From CAZHHM01 sp964532225 (GTDB lineage: Bacteria > Margulisbacteria > WOR-1 > JAKLHX01), in NCBI GenBank assembly GCA_964532225.1, contig CAZHHM010000003.1, forward strand, positions 33,396 to 97,395: a stretch of 64,000 nucleotides of DNA. Reading direction: 5' to 3'. The translations under genes and the position numbers were made by a program. How positions within the stretch are numbered: position 1 is the stretch's first letter; each line of letters opens with the position of its first letter. The notes below the pieces were generated by a model, which saw only the letters and a program-made list of their open reading frames with translations, was not told the DNA's origin and did not search any database. Below, piece by piece: positions 7,278 through 16,759 of the stretch.

Positions 7278-8999
7278 ATGAAAGTCTTTCTAAGGCTTTT
7301 GTCGTTTATAAGGCCCTATAAGTTCGAGGTGTTCCTGGCCTTCATCTGCATGGCGGTATTTTCCGTATGCAACCTCTCGGTCATGCCGCTGGTCAGCAAT
7401 ATCTCCGGGGCCGTCGGCTCAAAGGATTTTGCCACGCTCAATCTTTTTATAGGAGCAGCGATCGCTCTGTTCCTTGTAAAAGGTATATTCCAGTACGGAC
7501 AGTCCTATCTTTCTTCTTTTGTCGGGCAAAGGGTCGTAACGGACATGCGCGTCAAGCTTTTCAAACATCTGCAGGACCTTTCAGTGGAATTTTATTCGCA
7601 GTGGAAGACCGGCGAGGTCATGTCCAGGGCCATCAACGACATAGCGGTCATTCAGGCGGCCATTGTGGTCACAGCGACCGAGATCATACCTCAGATGCTT
7701 ACTCTGGCAGGCGTGCTTGGCTATCTGATCTACCTGAACTGGAGGCTGACCCTGCTTGCTTTGGTCACTGCACCGGTCTTCGTTCTTGCCATCAACAAGT
7801 TCGGGCAGGAAATGAGGGTGATAGGCCGGAACGCTCAGAAAAAGATAGCCGACATCTCCTCGATCCTGCAGGAGACAGTTTCGGGCGCAAGGATAGTCAA
7901 GTCCTTCACCATGGAGAAACACGAGACCGAAAGGTTCAGGAACGAGAGCGAGACGAGCTTCGGATGGTCTATGAAAGAAGCCCAGATCGACGCGACCCAG
8001 AGGCCGCTTATGGGCTTTCTGCAAGTGCTTGCCGTAGTGATAGTGATATGGTTCGGGTGTCTTGAGGTGATCCAGGGCCGGCTCCGTCCGCAGGACCTCA
8101 TCGCTTTCTTCGCCGGAGCTTTCCTTCTGATAGACCCCGTCATCGTGATCTCAAAGATCAATTCCACGGTACAAAGGTCCCTTGCGTCAGCCGAGAGGGT
8201 GTTCGAGATCCTTGATATCATACCGACCGTAAAGGACGAGGACGGCGCAAAAGAGCTTCCTTCGGTCAATGGCAATGTATCGTTCAAGGACGTCAGCTTT
8301 TCGTACAAAAAAGGCACGGAGGTCCTTTCAGGCATCAATTTTGACATACAGTCCGGAAAGGTCGCTGCCATAGTTGGTCCGAGCGGCTCCGGCAAAAGCA
8401 CCCTGATAAACCTGATACTCAGGTTCTATGATCCGTCGTCCGGAAAGATAATGATAGACGGCAATGACATTCGAAAAGTGACCCTTCACAGCCTCAGGAA
8501 ACAGATCGGCATAGTGCCACAGGACACGATGCTTTTCAGCGGTACAATAAGCGACAACATTAAGTACGGAATGCCCGATGCAAGCACCTCCCAGATAGAA
8601 TCTGCGGCAAAAAATGCCAACGCGCACGATTTTATAATGGCGCTGCCCATGGGCTATGAGACCCAGGCCGGAGAAAGAGGGGCAATGCTTTCCGGAGGTC
8701 AGCGGCAGAGGATCGCCATAGCAAGGGCCATACTGAGGGACCCAAAGATACTGATACTTGACGAGGCGACATCCTCCCTTGATACCGAATCAGAAAGGCT
8801 GATACAGGATGCTCTGCAGAGACTGATATCCGGACGCACGACTTTCGTTATCGCCCACCGCCTCTCCACAGTCCAGAACGCGGACACCATCCTGGTACTG
8901 AAGGACGGGGCTATCGAAGAGCACGGCACTCACAAGGACCTTATCGACAGGAACGGTTTCTACAAAAGACTGTTCGACATGCAGTTCAGGGGGACATGA
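7278..8999 (+). CDS. MsbA-like ABC transporter, fused permease and ATPase
   Basis: 573 residues from ATG 7278, beginning MKVFLRLLSFIRPYKFEVFL. An N-terminal six-span exporter domain covers about 1-300. The ATPase follows: Walker A GPSGSGKST at about 367, signature LSGGQRQRIAIAR at about 471, Walker B ILILDEATSSLD at about 491, and the switch His in IAHRLSTVQ. This is the MsbA/lipid-exporter type that works as a homodimer. The frame stays open to 7191, but those 29 codons overlap the promoter and look non-coding. The next genes are an LpxB-like protein and glycosyltransferases, which points to export of a lipid or lipid-linked glycan. The substrate is inferred. Confidence 0.88.
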   Translation: MKVFLRLLSFIRPYKFEVFLAFICMAVFSVCNLSVMPLVSNISGAVGSKDFATLNLFIGAAIALFLVKGIFQYGQSYLSSFVGQRVVTDMRVKLFKHLQDLSVEFYSQWKTGEVMSRAINDIAVIQAAIVVTATEIIPQMLTLAGVLGYLIYLNWRLTLLALVTAPVFVLAINKFGQEMRVIGRNAQKKIADISSILQETVSGARIVKSFTMEKHETERFRNESETSFGWSMKEAQIDATQRPLMGFLQVLAVVIVIWFGCLEVIQGRLRPQDLIAFFAGAFLLIDPVIVISKINSTVQRSLASAERVFEILDIIPTVKDEDGAKELPSVNGNVSFKDVSFSYKKGTEVLSGINFDIQSGKVAAIVGPSGSGKSTLINLILRFYDPSSGKIMIDGNDIRKVTLHSLRKQIGIVPQDTMLFSGTISDNIKYGMPDASTSQIESAAKNANAHDFIMALPMGYETQAGERGAMLSGGQRQRIAIARAILRDPKILILDEATSSLDTESERLIQDALQRLISGRTTFVIAHRLSTVQNADTILVLKDGAIEEHGTHKDLIDRNGFYKRLFDMQFRGT

Positions 9000-9004
9000 A
9001 TTAA

Positions 9005-10087
9005 ATGAAGGTCCTATTCCTTACGAACGGACACGGTGAAGACCTCATCGCTGCCAGGATAATAAAGGAGCTCGGGCCATCCGCACAGGTCACGGCCATG
9101 CCTCTTGTAGGACTGGGAGAAGCATTCAACGGCCTCAACATCACCGTGATAGGCCCCAGAAAGAAGATGCCTAGCGGAGGTTTTCTTTACCAGAGCCTGG
9201 CAAGCACCATAAAGGACCTTATGTCAGGGCTCGTCTCCGTGACAGCTCAGCAGATCCGTCTCCTATGGGAACAGAAAGGCGAATTCGACCTTGTAGTAAG
9301 CGTCGGGGATATAGTTCCTATAGTCGGCGCTCTGTTGACCCGCACAAGGTTCTTCTTCGTTGGCTGTGCCAAGTCCGATCATTATGATTACAGCTACACT
9401 CCCTGGGAGATATTCCTGCTCAGGAAATACTGCAATAAAGCATTTCCCCGGGACATCAGGACGCATGAAGGAATGCTGAAAGCCGGTATAAGGTCATATT
9501 ATCTCGGGAACCCGATGATGGACGGCATCGATGTCACCGGAAAAAAGATCAGACAGTCGGCGGATTCGGTCCTGGTAGGGATACTTCCGGGAACAAGGGA
9601 TGACGCACAGCAGAACATCGAAGATATCATGAAAGTGGCCGAGAAGCTTGTCTCAGCTAAAGAAAAGATCAAGTTCGAGTTCGCAGTTGCCGCCTCCCCT
9701 TCACAGGATATCTCCAAGTTCGGGTCATTTCCCGGCATGAGAGTATTCACTGACGCTTTCGGAGATATCATCAGTTCCGCTGACGTCATCATTGGATTAT
9801 CGGGGACAGGCAATGAACAGGCGGCAGGGCTAGGCAAACCTGTCATCTCTTTTCCGGGACGCGGGGTACAATACACGAGGCCGTTCGCGAAAAGGCAAAA
9901 ACAGCTGCTGGACGGGGCGCTGTTGCTAACTGAACGGGACCCTGACAAGTGCGCTGCAGCGATACTCGAACTTCTCCGCTCAAAGACAAGGATATCCGAA
10001 ATGGCTGCCGCAGGCAGGGAAAGGATGGGAGAGCAAGGCGCTAGCACGGCCATTGCTGAAGCCATAACCAATGCGGATAGGCCATAA
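9005..10087 (+). CDS. Lipid-A-disaccharide-synthase-like protein (cyanobacterial type, TIGR03492-like)
   Basis: 360 residues. Starts VLFLTNGHGED; a GDIVPIVGAL segment, VGCAKSDHYDY and a C-terminal GLSGTGNEQAAGLGKPVISFPG match the LpxB-related family annotated in cyanobacteria, a GT-B fold enzyme whose reaction is not established. Genuine LpxB makes the lipid A disaccharide; that lpxA, lpxC and lpxD are absent nearby says nothing about the rest of the genome. It sits five bases after the MsbA-like gene and overlaps the next glycosyltransferase by 17 bases. Confidence 0.75.
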   Translation: MKVLFLTNGHGEDLIAARIIKELGPSAQVTAMPLVGLGEAFNGLNITVIGPRKKMPSGGFLYQSLASTIKDLMSGLVSVTAQQIRLLWEQKGEFDLVVSVGDIVPIVGALLTRTRFFFVGCAKSDHYDYSYTPWEIFLLRKYCNKAFPRDIRTHEGMLKAGIRSYYLGNPMMDGIDVTGKKIRQSADSVLVGILPGTRDDAQQNIEDIMKVAEKLVSAKEKIKFEFAVAASPSQDISKFGSFPGMRVFTDAFGDIISSADVIIGLSGTGNEQAAGLGKPVISFPGRGVQYTRPFAKRQKQLLDGALLLTERDPDKCAAAILELLRSKTRISEMAAAGRERMGEQGASTAIAEAITNADRP

Positions 10088-11177
10088 CTTCATTGAAAGC
10101 CTAGATCCCGTCTATCATGAAGTACTGAAGCATCTTTCCCGGAACGACCACGGTAATATCCACGTATCCTTGTGTTCTGTCGCTAAAAGAAAGAACAGGA
10201 TAAACGCAGTGCCCGGATCTACTTTTGACATTTCCGCCGCCGCCCCCAGATCATGGTTGTTCAGCGAGCTTAATCTGCCGTTCGCCGTGACCAATAATGA
10301 GATCGATATTCTATTCTGCCACGCGCCGGACCTCACCGTGAGGCAGCCGTCCAGGTCCGTGGTCGTACTGCCTGACGTGAACGCGCTTCAGTTCGACGAC
10401 GAAAAGGTCCGCGGTCTTGAGAACTCCATCAGGTACAGGACCAGGATGTCATCGGTAAAAAAGGCGAACAGGGTCCTGACATATTCCTCGTCAGAACAAA
10501 GCTCCATTTCCAGGGTCTTAGGCATCAGGCCCGACAGGATAACGGTGGTAGATCCGCCTGCCGGCAAAGCGTTCGCTCCCGTATTCAACGAAAAAAAGAT
10601 CTCGGCCGTCACGGAAAGGTACGGAATAAGGTCGGAATACTATATTTACAGCGGCACATATTTTAGACGCAACAATATCCGAGAGCTTTTGGACATCTTC
10701 ATGGGCTTTTCGGCCTTGAACAGCAGCTCCTCCCTTGTTCTTGCAGGAAAGGTCCCTGTAAACGTCGCGGAACAGATAAAAACGGCAGACAACCGCGGGA
10801 AGATAATTATGGCCGGTGAAGTCCCGGATCAGGACCTCGCGATGCTCTATAACGGAGCCCTCGCATTTCTTTCTACATCATCCTACGAAAGCTATTGTTT
10901 TGATGCCCAGAGGGCCATGGCCTGCGGCACTCCTACTATTGCGTATGCCACGTCCTGCTTTCCCGAGGTCATGAAGAACTGCTCCGTACTCATCAGGGAC
11001 AAGGACAAAAAAGCCTTTATCAAGGCCATGAAGGACTCAAAAGAGAACCAGAACATGAGGATATCGTGCAGGGCCCTTGGCGTCAGCCTGGCAAAAAAAC
11101 ACTCTGTCGAAGCCCTTGGCGAACAGATATCCTCTGTGTTCAGGGAGATCTCCGAGGAGAGCGTTCCCGATGCTTGA
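10071..11177 (+). CDS. GT4-family glycosyltransferase (1)
   Basis: 368 residues, begins MRIGHNFIES. A GT-B glycosyltransferase of the GT1/GT4 type: the C-terminal half has SGTYFRRNNIRELLDIF, VLAGKVP, and the donor-binding region LSTSSYESYCFDAQRAMACGTPTIAYATSCFPEV (in pieces: SSYESY, AMACGTP). The acceptor-side half is less conserved, as usual. The start lies inside the end of the preceding gene (17-base overlap) and its end overlaps the next gene by eight bases. Donor and acceptor unknown. Confidence 0.8.
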   Translation: MRIGHNFIESLDPVYHEVLKHLSRNDHGNIHVSLCSVAKRKNRINAVPGSTFDISAAAPRSWLFSELNLPFAVTNNEIDILFCHAPDLTVRQPSRSVVVLPDVNALQFDDEKVRGLENSIRYRTRMSSVKKANRVLTYSSSEQSSISRVLGIRPDRITVVDPPAGKAFAPVFNEKKISAVTERYGIRSEYYIYSGTYFRRNNIRELLDIFMGFSALNSSSSLVLAGKVPVNVAEQIKTADNRGKIIMAGEVPDQDLAMLYNGALAFLSTSSYESYCFDAQRAMACGTPTIAYATSCFPEVMKNCSVLIRDKDKKAFIKAMKDSKENQNMRISCRALGVSLAKKHSVEALGEQISSVFREISEESVPDA

Positions 11178-12216
11178 CAAGACACTGCGTGTGGCTATTG
11201 AGGCATCATGCCTGAAAGAGCCGGACTCCGGTTGCGCTTCATTTGCAAGGGAGCTCATCCGAGGACTGCTGGAGACCGATAAAAAGACACGCTTCTCGCT
11301 CCAGTATTCCGAAATGCCGCTGTTCTCTCCGGAAGCATTCAGGGGAAAACAGCACAATCTGAGGAGCCATCGCTACTTCGACCTTACCCGTACGACATAC
11401 GACATCTATCACTGGACGGGGAACTGCATCCCGAGGCCTATACAATATGAACGGCTTGTCGCTACACCGGGGGACCTTGCCTCCATTAGCGGTCCCTATC
11501 TCGAGATCATGAAAAAGGCAGATAGGATAGTTCTTCCATGGGAAAGCATGCTGGGTCCGGCGCTGTCAACGTTCGGCGGAGAAGGCAGCAGGATTTCCGT
11601 GGTCAATCCGGGCATCGACCCATCATTCTCTAAAAGACCGAAAGCTGAAACGGACCTTATCAAGACCAGATACGCGATCAAAAGACCTTATATACTTGTT
11701 CCGGGTCCGGTATCCGACAGGTCCAACCTGCACAAGATCATTGAAGCATACTCAAAGCTCATCTATCTCTCCCCTCCCGATATGGTGGTCACGGGGAAGA
11801 TAAGAGAAGGACATGAATACCTGAGATCACATATCAGGGAGCTTGAGCTGGAAAGCCATATTAAACTTTTGGGAAGGCTGCCGAAAAAGGTGATGCCTGC
11901 CCTGTATAGCGGAGCTGAGATTGTCGTCTCCGCCGGTACTTCTTTCGGGTTCTGCATGTCATTGCTCGAAGCCATGGCCTGCGGCTCCCCTCTCGTTGTA
12001 TCCAGGTCAATACACACAAAAGAGGTCTGCTCGGATGCAGCTGCATATGCGGAAAGCAACAGCGCTGACAGCATAGCGGACACAATAAAAGATGTCCTTA
12101 CAAAGGACAGCCGCAGGACGGCACTGTCCGCAGCAGGATCGACAAGAGCAAGATCGTTCTCCTCCAGGGCCTCCGCAAAGGCTACAATGGAAGTATACAG
12201 AAAGGCCATGAAATGA
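11170..12216 (+). CDS. GT4-family glycosyltransferase (2)
   Basis: 348 residues from ATG 11170 (MLDKTLRVAIEASCLKEP). The frame is open further upstream, but this start gives the normal VAIEAS N-terminus. The C-terminal domain has PYILVPGPVSDRSNLHKIIEAY, LLGRLPKKVMPALYSGAEIVV and LLEAMACGSPLVVS, typical of GT4 enzymes. Start and stop overlap both neighbours (8 and 4 bases). The middle gene of three consecutive GT4 enzymes, so probably successive sugar additions to one glycan. Confidence 0.82.
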   Translation: MLDKTLRVAIEASCLKEPDSGCASFARELIRGLLETDKKTRFSLQYSEMPLFSPEAFRGKQHNLRSHRYFDLTRTTYDIYHWTGNCIPRPIQYERLVATPGDLASISGPYLEIMKKADRIVLPWESMLGPALSTFGGEGSRISVVNPGIDPSFSKRPKAETDLIKTRYAIKRPYILVPGPVSDRSNLHKIIEAYSKLIYLSPPDMVVTGKIREGHEYLRSHIRELELESHIKLLGRLPKKVMPALYSGAEIVVSAGTSFGFCMSLLEAMACGSPLVVSRSIHTKEVCSDAAAYAESNSADSIADTIKDVLTKDSRRTALSAAGSTRARSFSSRASAKATMEVYRKAMK

Positions 12217-13364
12217 AAATACTGATCCTTGCAAGGATGTCCACGTTTTTTTCCGGAAGAACAGTAAGCGAAAGGCCTCTAGGCGGGAGCGAATCCGCCC
12301 TTTTCTATCTTACAAGGGAGCTGGCAAAGCTTGGTCATGAGGTCGTCATATACAACAACTGTCTCAAGGAGGCAGGGACCTACGAAGGTGTAGTATACAG
12401 GCAGTTCACGACGCTCGCTGACCTAGTAAGGCACAGTAAAGAGGTCGACTATGATGTTTTCGTCTCTTTCAGGGACCTTCCTGCTTTCCTGTTCCCGATA
12501 AAGGCACGGAAAAGGGTCTGGTGGGGCCACGACGATTTTTCGAACGTCTGGAACCATAAGGGCGTCATGAAATTCATCGGGCATGAATTCCTGAGAGTAG
12601 CCGGATCCCTTGTGAACAGGACCTGTGACAGGCTTTTCGTCGTCAGCAAATGGCTGAGCGACATCTGTGTCGAAAAGCTTGGAATAGACAATAAAAGGAT
12701 GTATGTGACAAAGAACGGGATACACCTTCCATATTTCGACGGCGAGGAAAAGCGCGATCCGTACCGCATGGTATATATCAGCGTACCGGCAAGAGGGCTT
12801 GATGTCCTTCTGGACATATTCCCGCAGATAAGACAAAGTGTGCCGCAAGCGACCCTGCATGTTTATTGCGGTTTCGACCTGGGCGTACTTAAAGAAAAGG
12901 ACAGGATAAAAGCACAAAACATATTCGACAAGACAAAACAGGATGGTGTCGTGCTTGAGGGAACGAGGAAACACTCCGAACTTGCAAGAGAGCTGATGAG
13001 GTCCGGCCTGTTCCTCTATCCCAGCCATGAAGTACCGGAAGCCGCGTTCTTCGCGGAAACGTCCTGCATCGCAGCGCTCGAAGCGCAAGCCGCAGGATGC
13101 CCGGTCATCGCGTCAAAAAGAGGAGCGCTGCCCGAAAGCATAAAGGACGGAGAGACCGGGATACTGGTCGCCGGGGACCCCGTGTCGGAACAGTTCAAGC
13201 AAAAGTTCATCGAAGAGACGGTCACACTGCTTAAGGACAGGCAGAGGCATGAAACCATGAGCGCTGCCGCCAAAAGGTATGCCTCAACTGTGTATCCGTG
13301 GGAGCTCATCGCCCTGGAGTGGACCAACGAATTCACGTCCATGCTGGAGCAGGGTCCTAAATGA
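12213..13364 (+). CDS. GT4-family glycosyltransferase (3)
   Basis: 383 residues. N-terminus has the acceptor-side LGGSESALFYLTRELAKLGHEV motif, then VWWGHDDFSNVW. The C-terminal half has VSKWLSD, VTKNGI, SVPARGLDVLLDIFPQI, FLYPSHEVPEAA and ALEAQAAGCPVIASKRGALPE. GGSE plus EAQAAG is the pattern of mannosyl- or glucosyl-type GT4 enzymes, though the sugar cannot be read. Overlaps the flanking genes by four bases on each side. Confidence 0.84.
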   Translation: MKILILARMSTFFSGRTVSERPLGGSESALFYLTRELAKLGHEVVIYNNCLKEAGTYEGVVYRQFTTLADLVRHSKEVDYDVFVSFRDLPAFLFPIKARKRVWWGHDDFSNVWNHKGVMKFIGHEFLRVAGSLVNRTCDRLFVVSKWLSDICVEKLGIDNKRMYVTKNGIHLPYFDGEEKRDPYRMVYISVPARGLDVLLDIFPQIRQSVPQATLHVYCGFDLGVLKEKDRIKAQNIFDKTKQDGVVLEGTRKHSELARELMRSGLFLYPSHEVPEAAFFAETSCIAALEAQAAGCPVIASKRGALPESIKDGETGILVAGDPVSEQFKQKFIEETVTLLKDRQRHETMSAAAKRYASTVYPWELIALEWTNEFTSMLEQGPK

Positions 13365-14287
13365 AAGAGAACATCCTTATAGCGGGCCTGGGAGGCTGCG
13401 TCGGGCATTATCTTTACGACATACTTGCTGACGACCCTTCATATGAGATATTTGCTTTCGTCAGGAACCCCCAGAAGCTGTTGTTCGACCCTAATAAAGC
13501 AAAGAACATCCATTTTATCCGCGATGACATCCTGAACATCGCAAAATACCCGGACATCGCTCGAAGCACTGACCATTTGATAAACCTGACGGCGGACTGG
13601 GGCTCTGAAAAAGGCAATCTCGCATATAACGTGAACCTGTTCGAAGCAATGGACCTGAACAGGTGCAAAAAGGTCTTTTATTTCTCTACGGCAAGCATCC
13701 TGGGCGAAGCCAATTTGCCGTCCCATGAAGTGGAATCCGTAGGGACCCCGTATATACGCGGGAAATACCTGATGCACAAAAAGTTGAAGGAGATGAAGAT
13801 AGCCGACAGGACTACTGTACTATTCCCCACCTGGGTCCTGGGAGGTGACGAAAAGCATCCGTACTCGCATGCTTATTCGGCGATGAAAGGCGCAAGCAAA
13901 TGGATGTGGCTGCTCAGGTTCTTTAAGCTGGACCTTAAGTTCCATTTCATCCATGCAATGGATATTGCCGCTATCACGGTCCATCTTTTAAAGAGCGGCC
14001 CTTCCCGGGGAGAGCTGGTCCTGGGCAATCCCGCTATCACCGCGGATGAACTGTTGGAGGCTGTCTGCAGGAAATTGGGCGTAAAAAGAAGACCGGTCCT
14101 GAGCATCGGAGAGACCGCACTTTCAACGCTGTCCAACGTACTTAACAAAAGGCTTTCCCCGTGGGACAAATATTCTATCCAAAAGAGGAACCAGACGTTC
14201 GATACTGTGAATGCAGGCACCTACGGGCTCCCCTCAAAGTTCGACACTATAGGCAAGATAATGGATGACCTGTTCGGAGGTCAGTGA
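13361..14287 (+). CDS. NAD(P)-dependent sugar epimerase/dehydratase family (extended SDR)
   Basis: 308 residues. The Rossmann loop is GLGGCVGHYL (near 9-18), a variant of GxxGxxG. YFSTASILGEA marks the active-site Ser strand, and an RGKYLMHKKLKE segment supplies a YxxxK-like helix in which the canonical tyrosine is not clear (IRGKYLMHK). It may thus be an atypical or binding-only member. Last gene of the plus-strand operon; its end overlaps the convergent methyltransferase gene by seven bases. Probably prepares a nucleotide sugar; exact reaction unknown. Confidence 0.75.
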   Translation: MKENILIAGLGGCVGHYLYDILADDPSYEIFAFVRNPQKLLFDPNKAKNIHFIRDDILNIAKYPDIARSTDHLINLTADWGSEKGNLAYNVNLFEAMDLNRCKKVFYFSTASILGEANLPSHEVESVGTPYIRGKYLMHKKLKEMKIADRTTVLFPTWVLGGDEKHPYSHAYSAMKGASKWMWLLRFFKLDLKFHFIHAMDIAAITVHLLKSGPSRGELVLGNPAITADELLEAVCRKLGVKRRPVLSIGETALSTLSNVLNKRLSPWDKYSIQKRNQTFDTVNAGTYGLPSKFDTIGKIMDDLFGGQ

Positions 14288-15111
14288 TCCCCCTGAGGCA
14301 CCAGATTTATCTTCGGTGAAGTGATGAGGTCCGTTCTCTTACCTTTTATGGCGACTATCGTGGCCCTGTCCTTAGGTTTGTTCGGTTCAGCAGGGATATT
14401 GCACTCATAGACCGAGGTGAACCCGATGTCCTTGAGAAGGTTTATCAGCGACCTCTTTGTGAACCAGAAGCTGCGGTCATTATCTACCGAAGCCCAGAGG
14501 TTCTTGAGCTTTGCCTCAACGCTGGTCCCGGCGCGATGCTCCCGGTAGTATTTCCCGAAATACTGCTTTCCCGCGTGCCTTATCCTTTTCCAGGGGAAAA
14601 GCGAGATATTGGTGTCCACTACCAGAACGTCGGTGCAGAGAGCGGCTATGTTCTCGAGGAACTTGAAGATATCGGGCACATCAATATGGTAAAGGATACC
14701 GAGACAAAGGACTGCATCGAAAGATCCGTATTTTTTGGCCGTGACGTTGCGAACATCGTCCTGGACGAACTCGAGCTTTTCAAGGCCCAGGACCTCTTTC
14801 GCGAACCTGGCCTTTTCCACGCTCTGCTGCCTGAACTCGACCCCTGTCGCGGCAGCTCCCTGAAGCGCGAATTCCGTGGCATACAGTCCCTCAAGGCAAG
14901 CAAGATCAAGGACCTTCATTTCGGCCAAGGGCTTTCTTGCGGTGTCAGACACTATCTGGAACACCCTTCTGAGCTTTTCCGCGTCCCCCATGCCGTCGTC
15001 GGCGTTCTCAATGGTGTATATACCCCCGCCGAGATGTATGTTGTGCGCCGACCATTTGCCGTATCGCTCGATCACACCTTTTTTCTTTTCGAGGATCTCA
15101 TCAGGTCTCAT
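14281..15111 (-). CDS. SAM-dependent class I methyltransferase
   Basis: 276 residues from ATG 15111 (MRPDEILEKKKGVIERYG), whose ATG overlaps the stop of the upstream fusion gene (ATGA). Motif I is VLDLACLEGLYATEFA (about 68-83), motif II ATGVEFRQQSVEKAR, and FDAVLCLGILYHI is the post-motif strand. The layout resembles TylF/FkbM-like or SmtA-like small-molecule methyltransferases in glycan clusters. A glycan or lipid-linked sugar target is inferred from the neighbours only. Converges on and overlaps the epimerase gene. Confidence 0.82.
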   Translation of the reverse strand: MRPDEILEKKKGVIERYGKWSAHNIHLGGGIYTIENADDGMGDAEKLRRVFQIVSDTARKPLAEMKVLDLACLEGLYATEFALQGAAATGVEFRQQSVEKARFAKEVLGLEKLEFVQDDVRNVTAKKYGSFDAVLCLGILYHIDVPDIFKFLENIAALCTDVLVVDTNISLFPWKRIRHAGKQYFGKYYREHRAGTSVEAKLKNLWASVDNDRSFWFTKRSLINLLKDIGFTSVYECNIPAEPNKPKDRATIVAIKGKRTDLITSPKINLVPQGDH

Positions 15112-16730
15112 TGCATTTTCTCCTGTACCAGAAATTTTGAACGTTCCGAACATGAGACGCATGAACTCTTTCCGCAGAGGAAGATGCCCTGATGGCTCTT
15201 TAGGATGTTCGCGGCAATATCATGCACCTTTTTAGCTATGGCCAGCTTACATTCCGCATCCCCTATCCTGACCGAAGAAGCAATATCGCTCCTTTCCAGT
15301 ACAGGACCGAGCCTTTCGAACTTTATGCTGTGGCCTGTAGTGTGCAAACGCGCCTTGACCGGACCCGATCCGTCATTGTAGCAGTATTCTTTAGTGTGCT
15401 GCGCATACGGGACGCCTGCCGAATACTCGGAAGCGTGAAGCAGGGAGACCGTAGAAAGCCCGGTCCCGAGCATCAGGATATAACCGTTACCCGTAAGGAC
15501 CTCTGCCAAGGGACCATCCGCCGAGAGGCTGTCTGACATCCTGTACCGCTTTGCAAGGGCGTCCGAATCTTTTCCCCAGAACGTGAAGCTGAGCTGAGGG
15601 TGGAAATTCCTGTGAACGTTCCCGCTTTTTCTGAACTCCTCTGCGATCCTGCCGATATCCTTTGAGACAGGAGTATCCGGCCTGAAACATCTTTTATCAG
15701 ACAGAGCCCCTGACGCCTCTGTCCCGTATGTGAACGCCGGCATCATTATAAGGCCCTGCTCCGTTACGGCCTCTTTCAGCGCTTCGACCACGGTCCTGGC
15801 GCCTCCATCCACTCTGCCGAAAGCGTTGAGGGATGAATGGACCACGATCCTCATCCCTTTCTTTACGCCGAGAGCGTAAAGACCCTTGATGATGTCCTGC
15901 TTGCAGACCTTTGCCGACCTGCCGAACAGCCTCTTAAGCTTCTTAACTATCTTGCTCTCTCTTGGCCTTTTTTCGTATATATCAAGGTATGAAGCATTGT
16001 ATTCAAGGCATATCCCGGCCTTGAACGAATTTGAGGGGTCCGCGAGGTCGTTCGACCTGATGAACTCCAGGCATTTTTCCCTTATCCTGATCCTGAACTT
16101 CTTTTCGTCCTCAGGTTTTGCATTGGTATGTGTCCAGTTCTTTTTATGTATCCGGTAAACGTAGACCTCTTTGTCGATGAAGACACAGGGAGCTTCCATT
16201 GCAAGCCTTAGTCTCAGCTCATAATCCTCGGCCCAGTCAAGAGAGGTGTCATACCCTCCTATCCTGTCAAAGATATCCTTGCGGATAAGACAGCTCCCGT
16301 CCGGGATGAAGTTGCCCTTGAACAGCTTATAGGCATCGAACTGCCCTCCGTAATACCTGACTGAGTTGTTATAGGTCCAGACGACCTTTACTTTACCGTA
16401 GACAACACCTGCATCAGGCCTGCGCGAGGCAACAGCCTCCAGCGTCTTTAGCCTGTCCGGCAAAGCAATATCGTCGCTGTCCGAGAAGCACAGATAGGCC
16501 CCTTTTGCCTGGGACGCCAGATACTGATAGACGATGCTTGGGTTCCCGGAATTCTTCTCTCTCGCGAAGACCTTGACCCTCGGGTCCATCTTTTCATATT
16601 CTCTCAGTATCGCAAGGCTGCCGTCCTTTGACCTGTCGTCGCAGCAAAGGAGCTCAAGGTCCCTGTATTCTTCCTGCAGCACGGCATCAACGGCTTCTCT
16701 GAGGAACTTTTCGCTGTTGTATACGGGCAT
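15108..16730 (-). CDS. Fusion: GT2 glycosyltransferase + AAC(3)-family N-acetyltransferase
   Basis: 540 residues from ATG 16730. Residues 1 to about 230 are a GT-A family 2 domain: MPVYNSEKFL, CCDDRSKDGS, the metal-binding DSDD (84-87) and the DWAEDYELRLR acceptor motif (165-175). A short linker (about 240-275) leads to an AAC(3)-type domain (about 276-510): DIIKGLYALGVKKGMRIVVHSSL, GLIMMPAFTYG, FRPDTPVSKDIGRIAEEFR and NFHPQLSFTFWG with His377 as probable catalytic base. The tail is cysteine-rich. The GT2 domain lacks its usual first strand from this ATG: an in-frame ATT at 16751, placed 8 bases after GGAGG, would add IPKISVL and looks like the true start (547 residues). Likely adds and N-acetylates an amino sugar; not a resistance gene by context. 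Confidence 0.85.
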   Translation of the reverse strand: MPVYNSEKFLREAVDAVLQEEYRDLELLCCDDRSKDGSLAILREYEKMDPRVKVFAREKNSGNPSIVYQYLASQAKGAYLCFSDSDDIALPDRLKTLEAVASRRPDAGVVYGKVKVVWTYNNSVRYYGGQFDAYKLFKGNFIPDGSCLIRKDIFDRIGGYDTSLDWAEDYELRLRLAMEAPCVFIDKEVYVYRIHKKNWTHTNAKPEDEKKFRIRIREKCLEFIRSNDLADPSNSFKAGICLEYNASYLDIYEKRPRESKIVKKLKRLFGRSAKVCKQDIIKGLYALGVKKGMRIVVHSSLNAFGRVDGGARTVVEALKEAVTEQGLIMMPAFTYGTEASGALSDKRCFRPDTPVSKDIGRIAEEFRKSGNVHRNFHPQLSFTFWGKDSDALAKRYRMSDSLSADGPLAEVLTGNGYILMLGTGLSTVSLLHASEYSAGVPYAQHTKEYCYNDGSGPVKARLHTTGHSIKFERLGPVLERSDIASSVRIGDAECKLAIAKKVHDIAANILKSHQGIFLCGKSSCVSCSERSKFLVQEKMQ

Positions 16731-16759
16731 TAGGACGGATATCTTTGGAATGACTTGTA

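Noticed and set aside
15108..15900. AAC(3) as an antibiotic-resistance gene.
   Set aside because: It is fused to a GT2 domain inside a glycan cluster, with no mobile element nearby; AAC(3)-fold enzymes also act on sugars.
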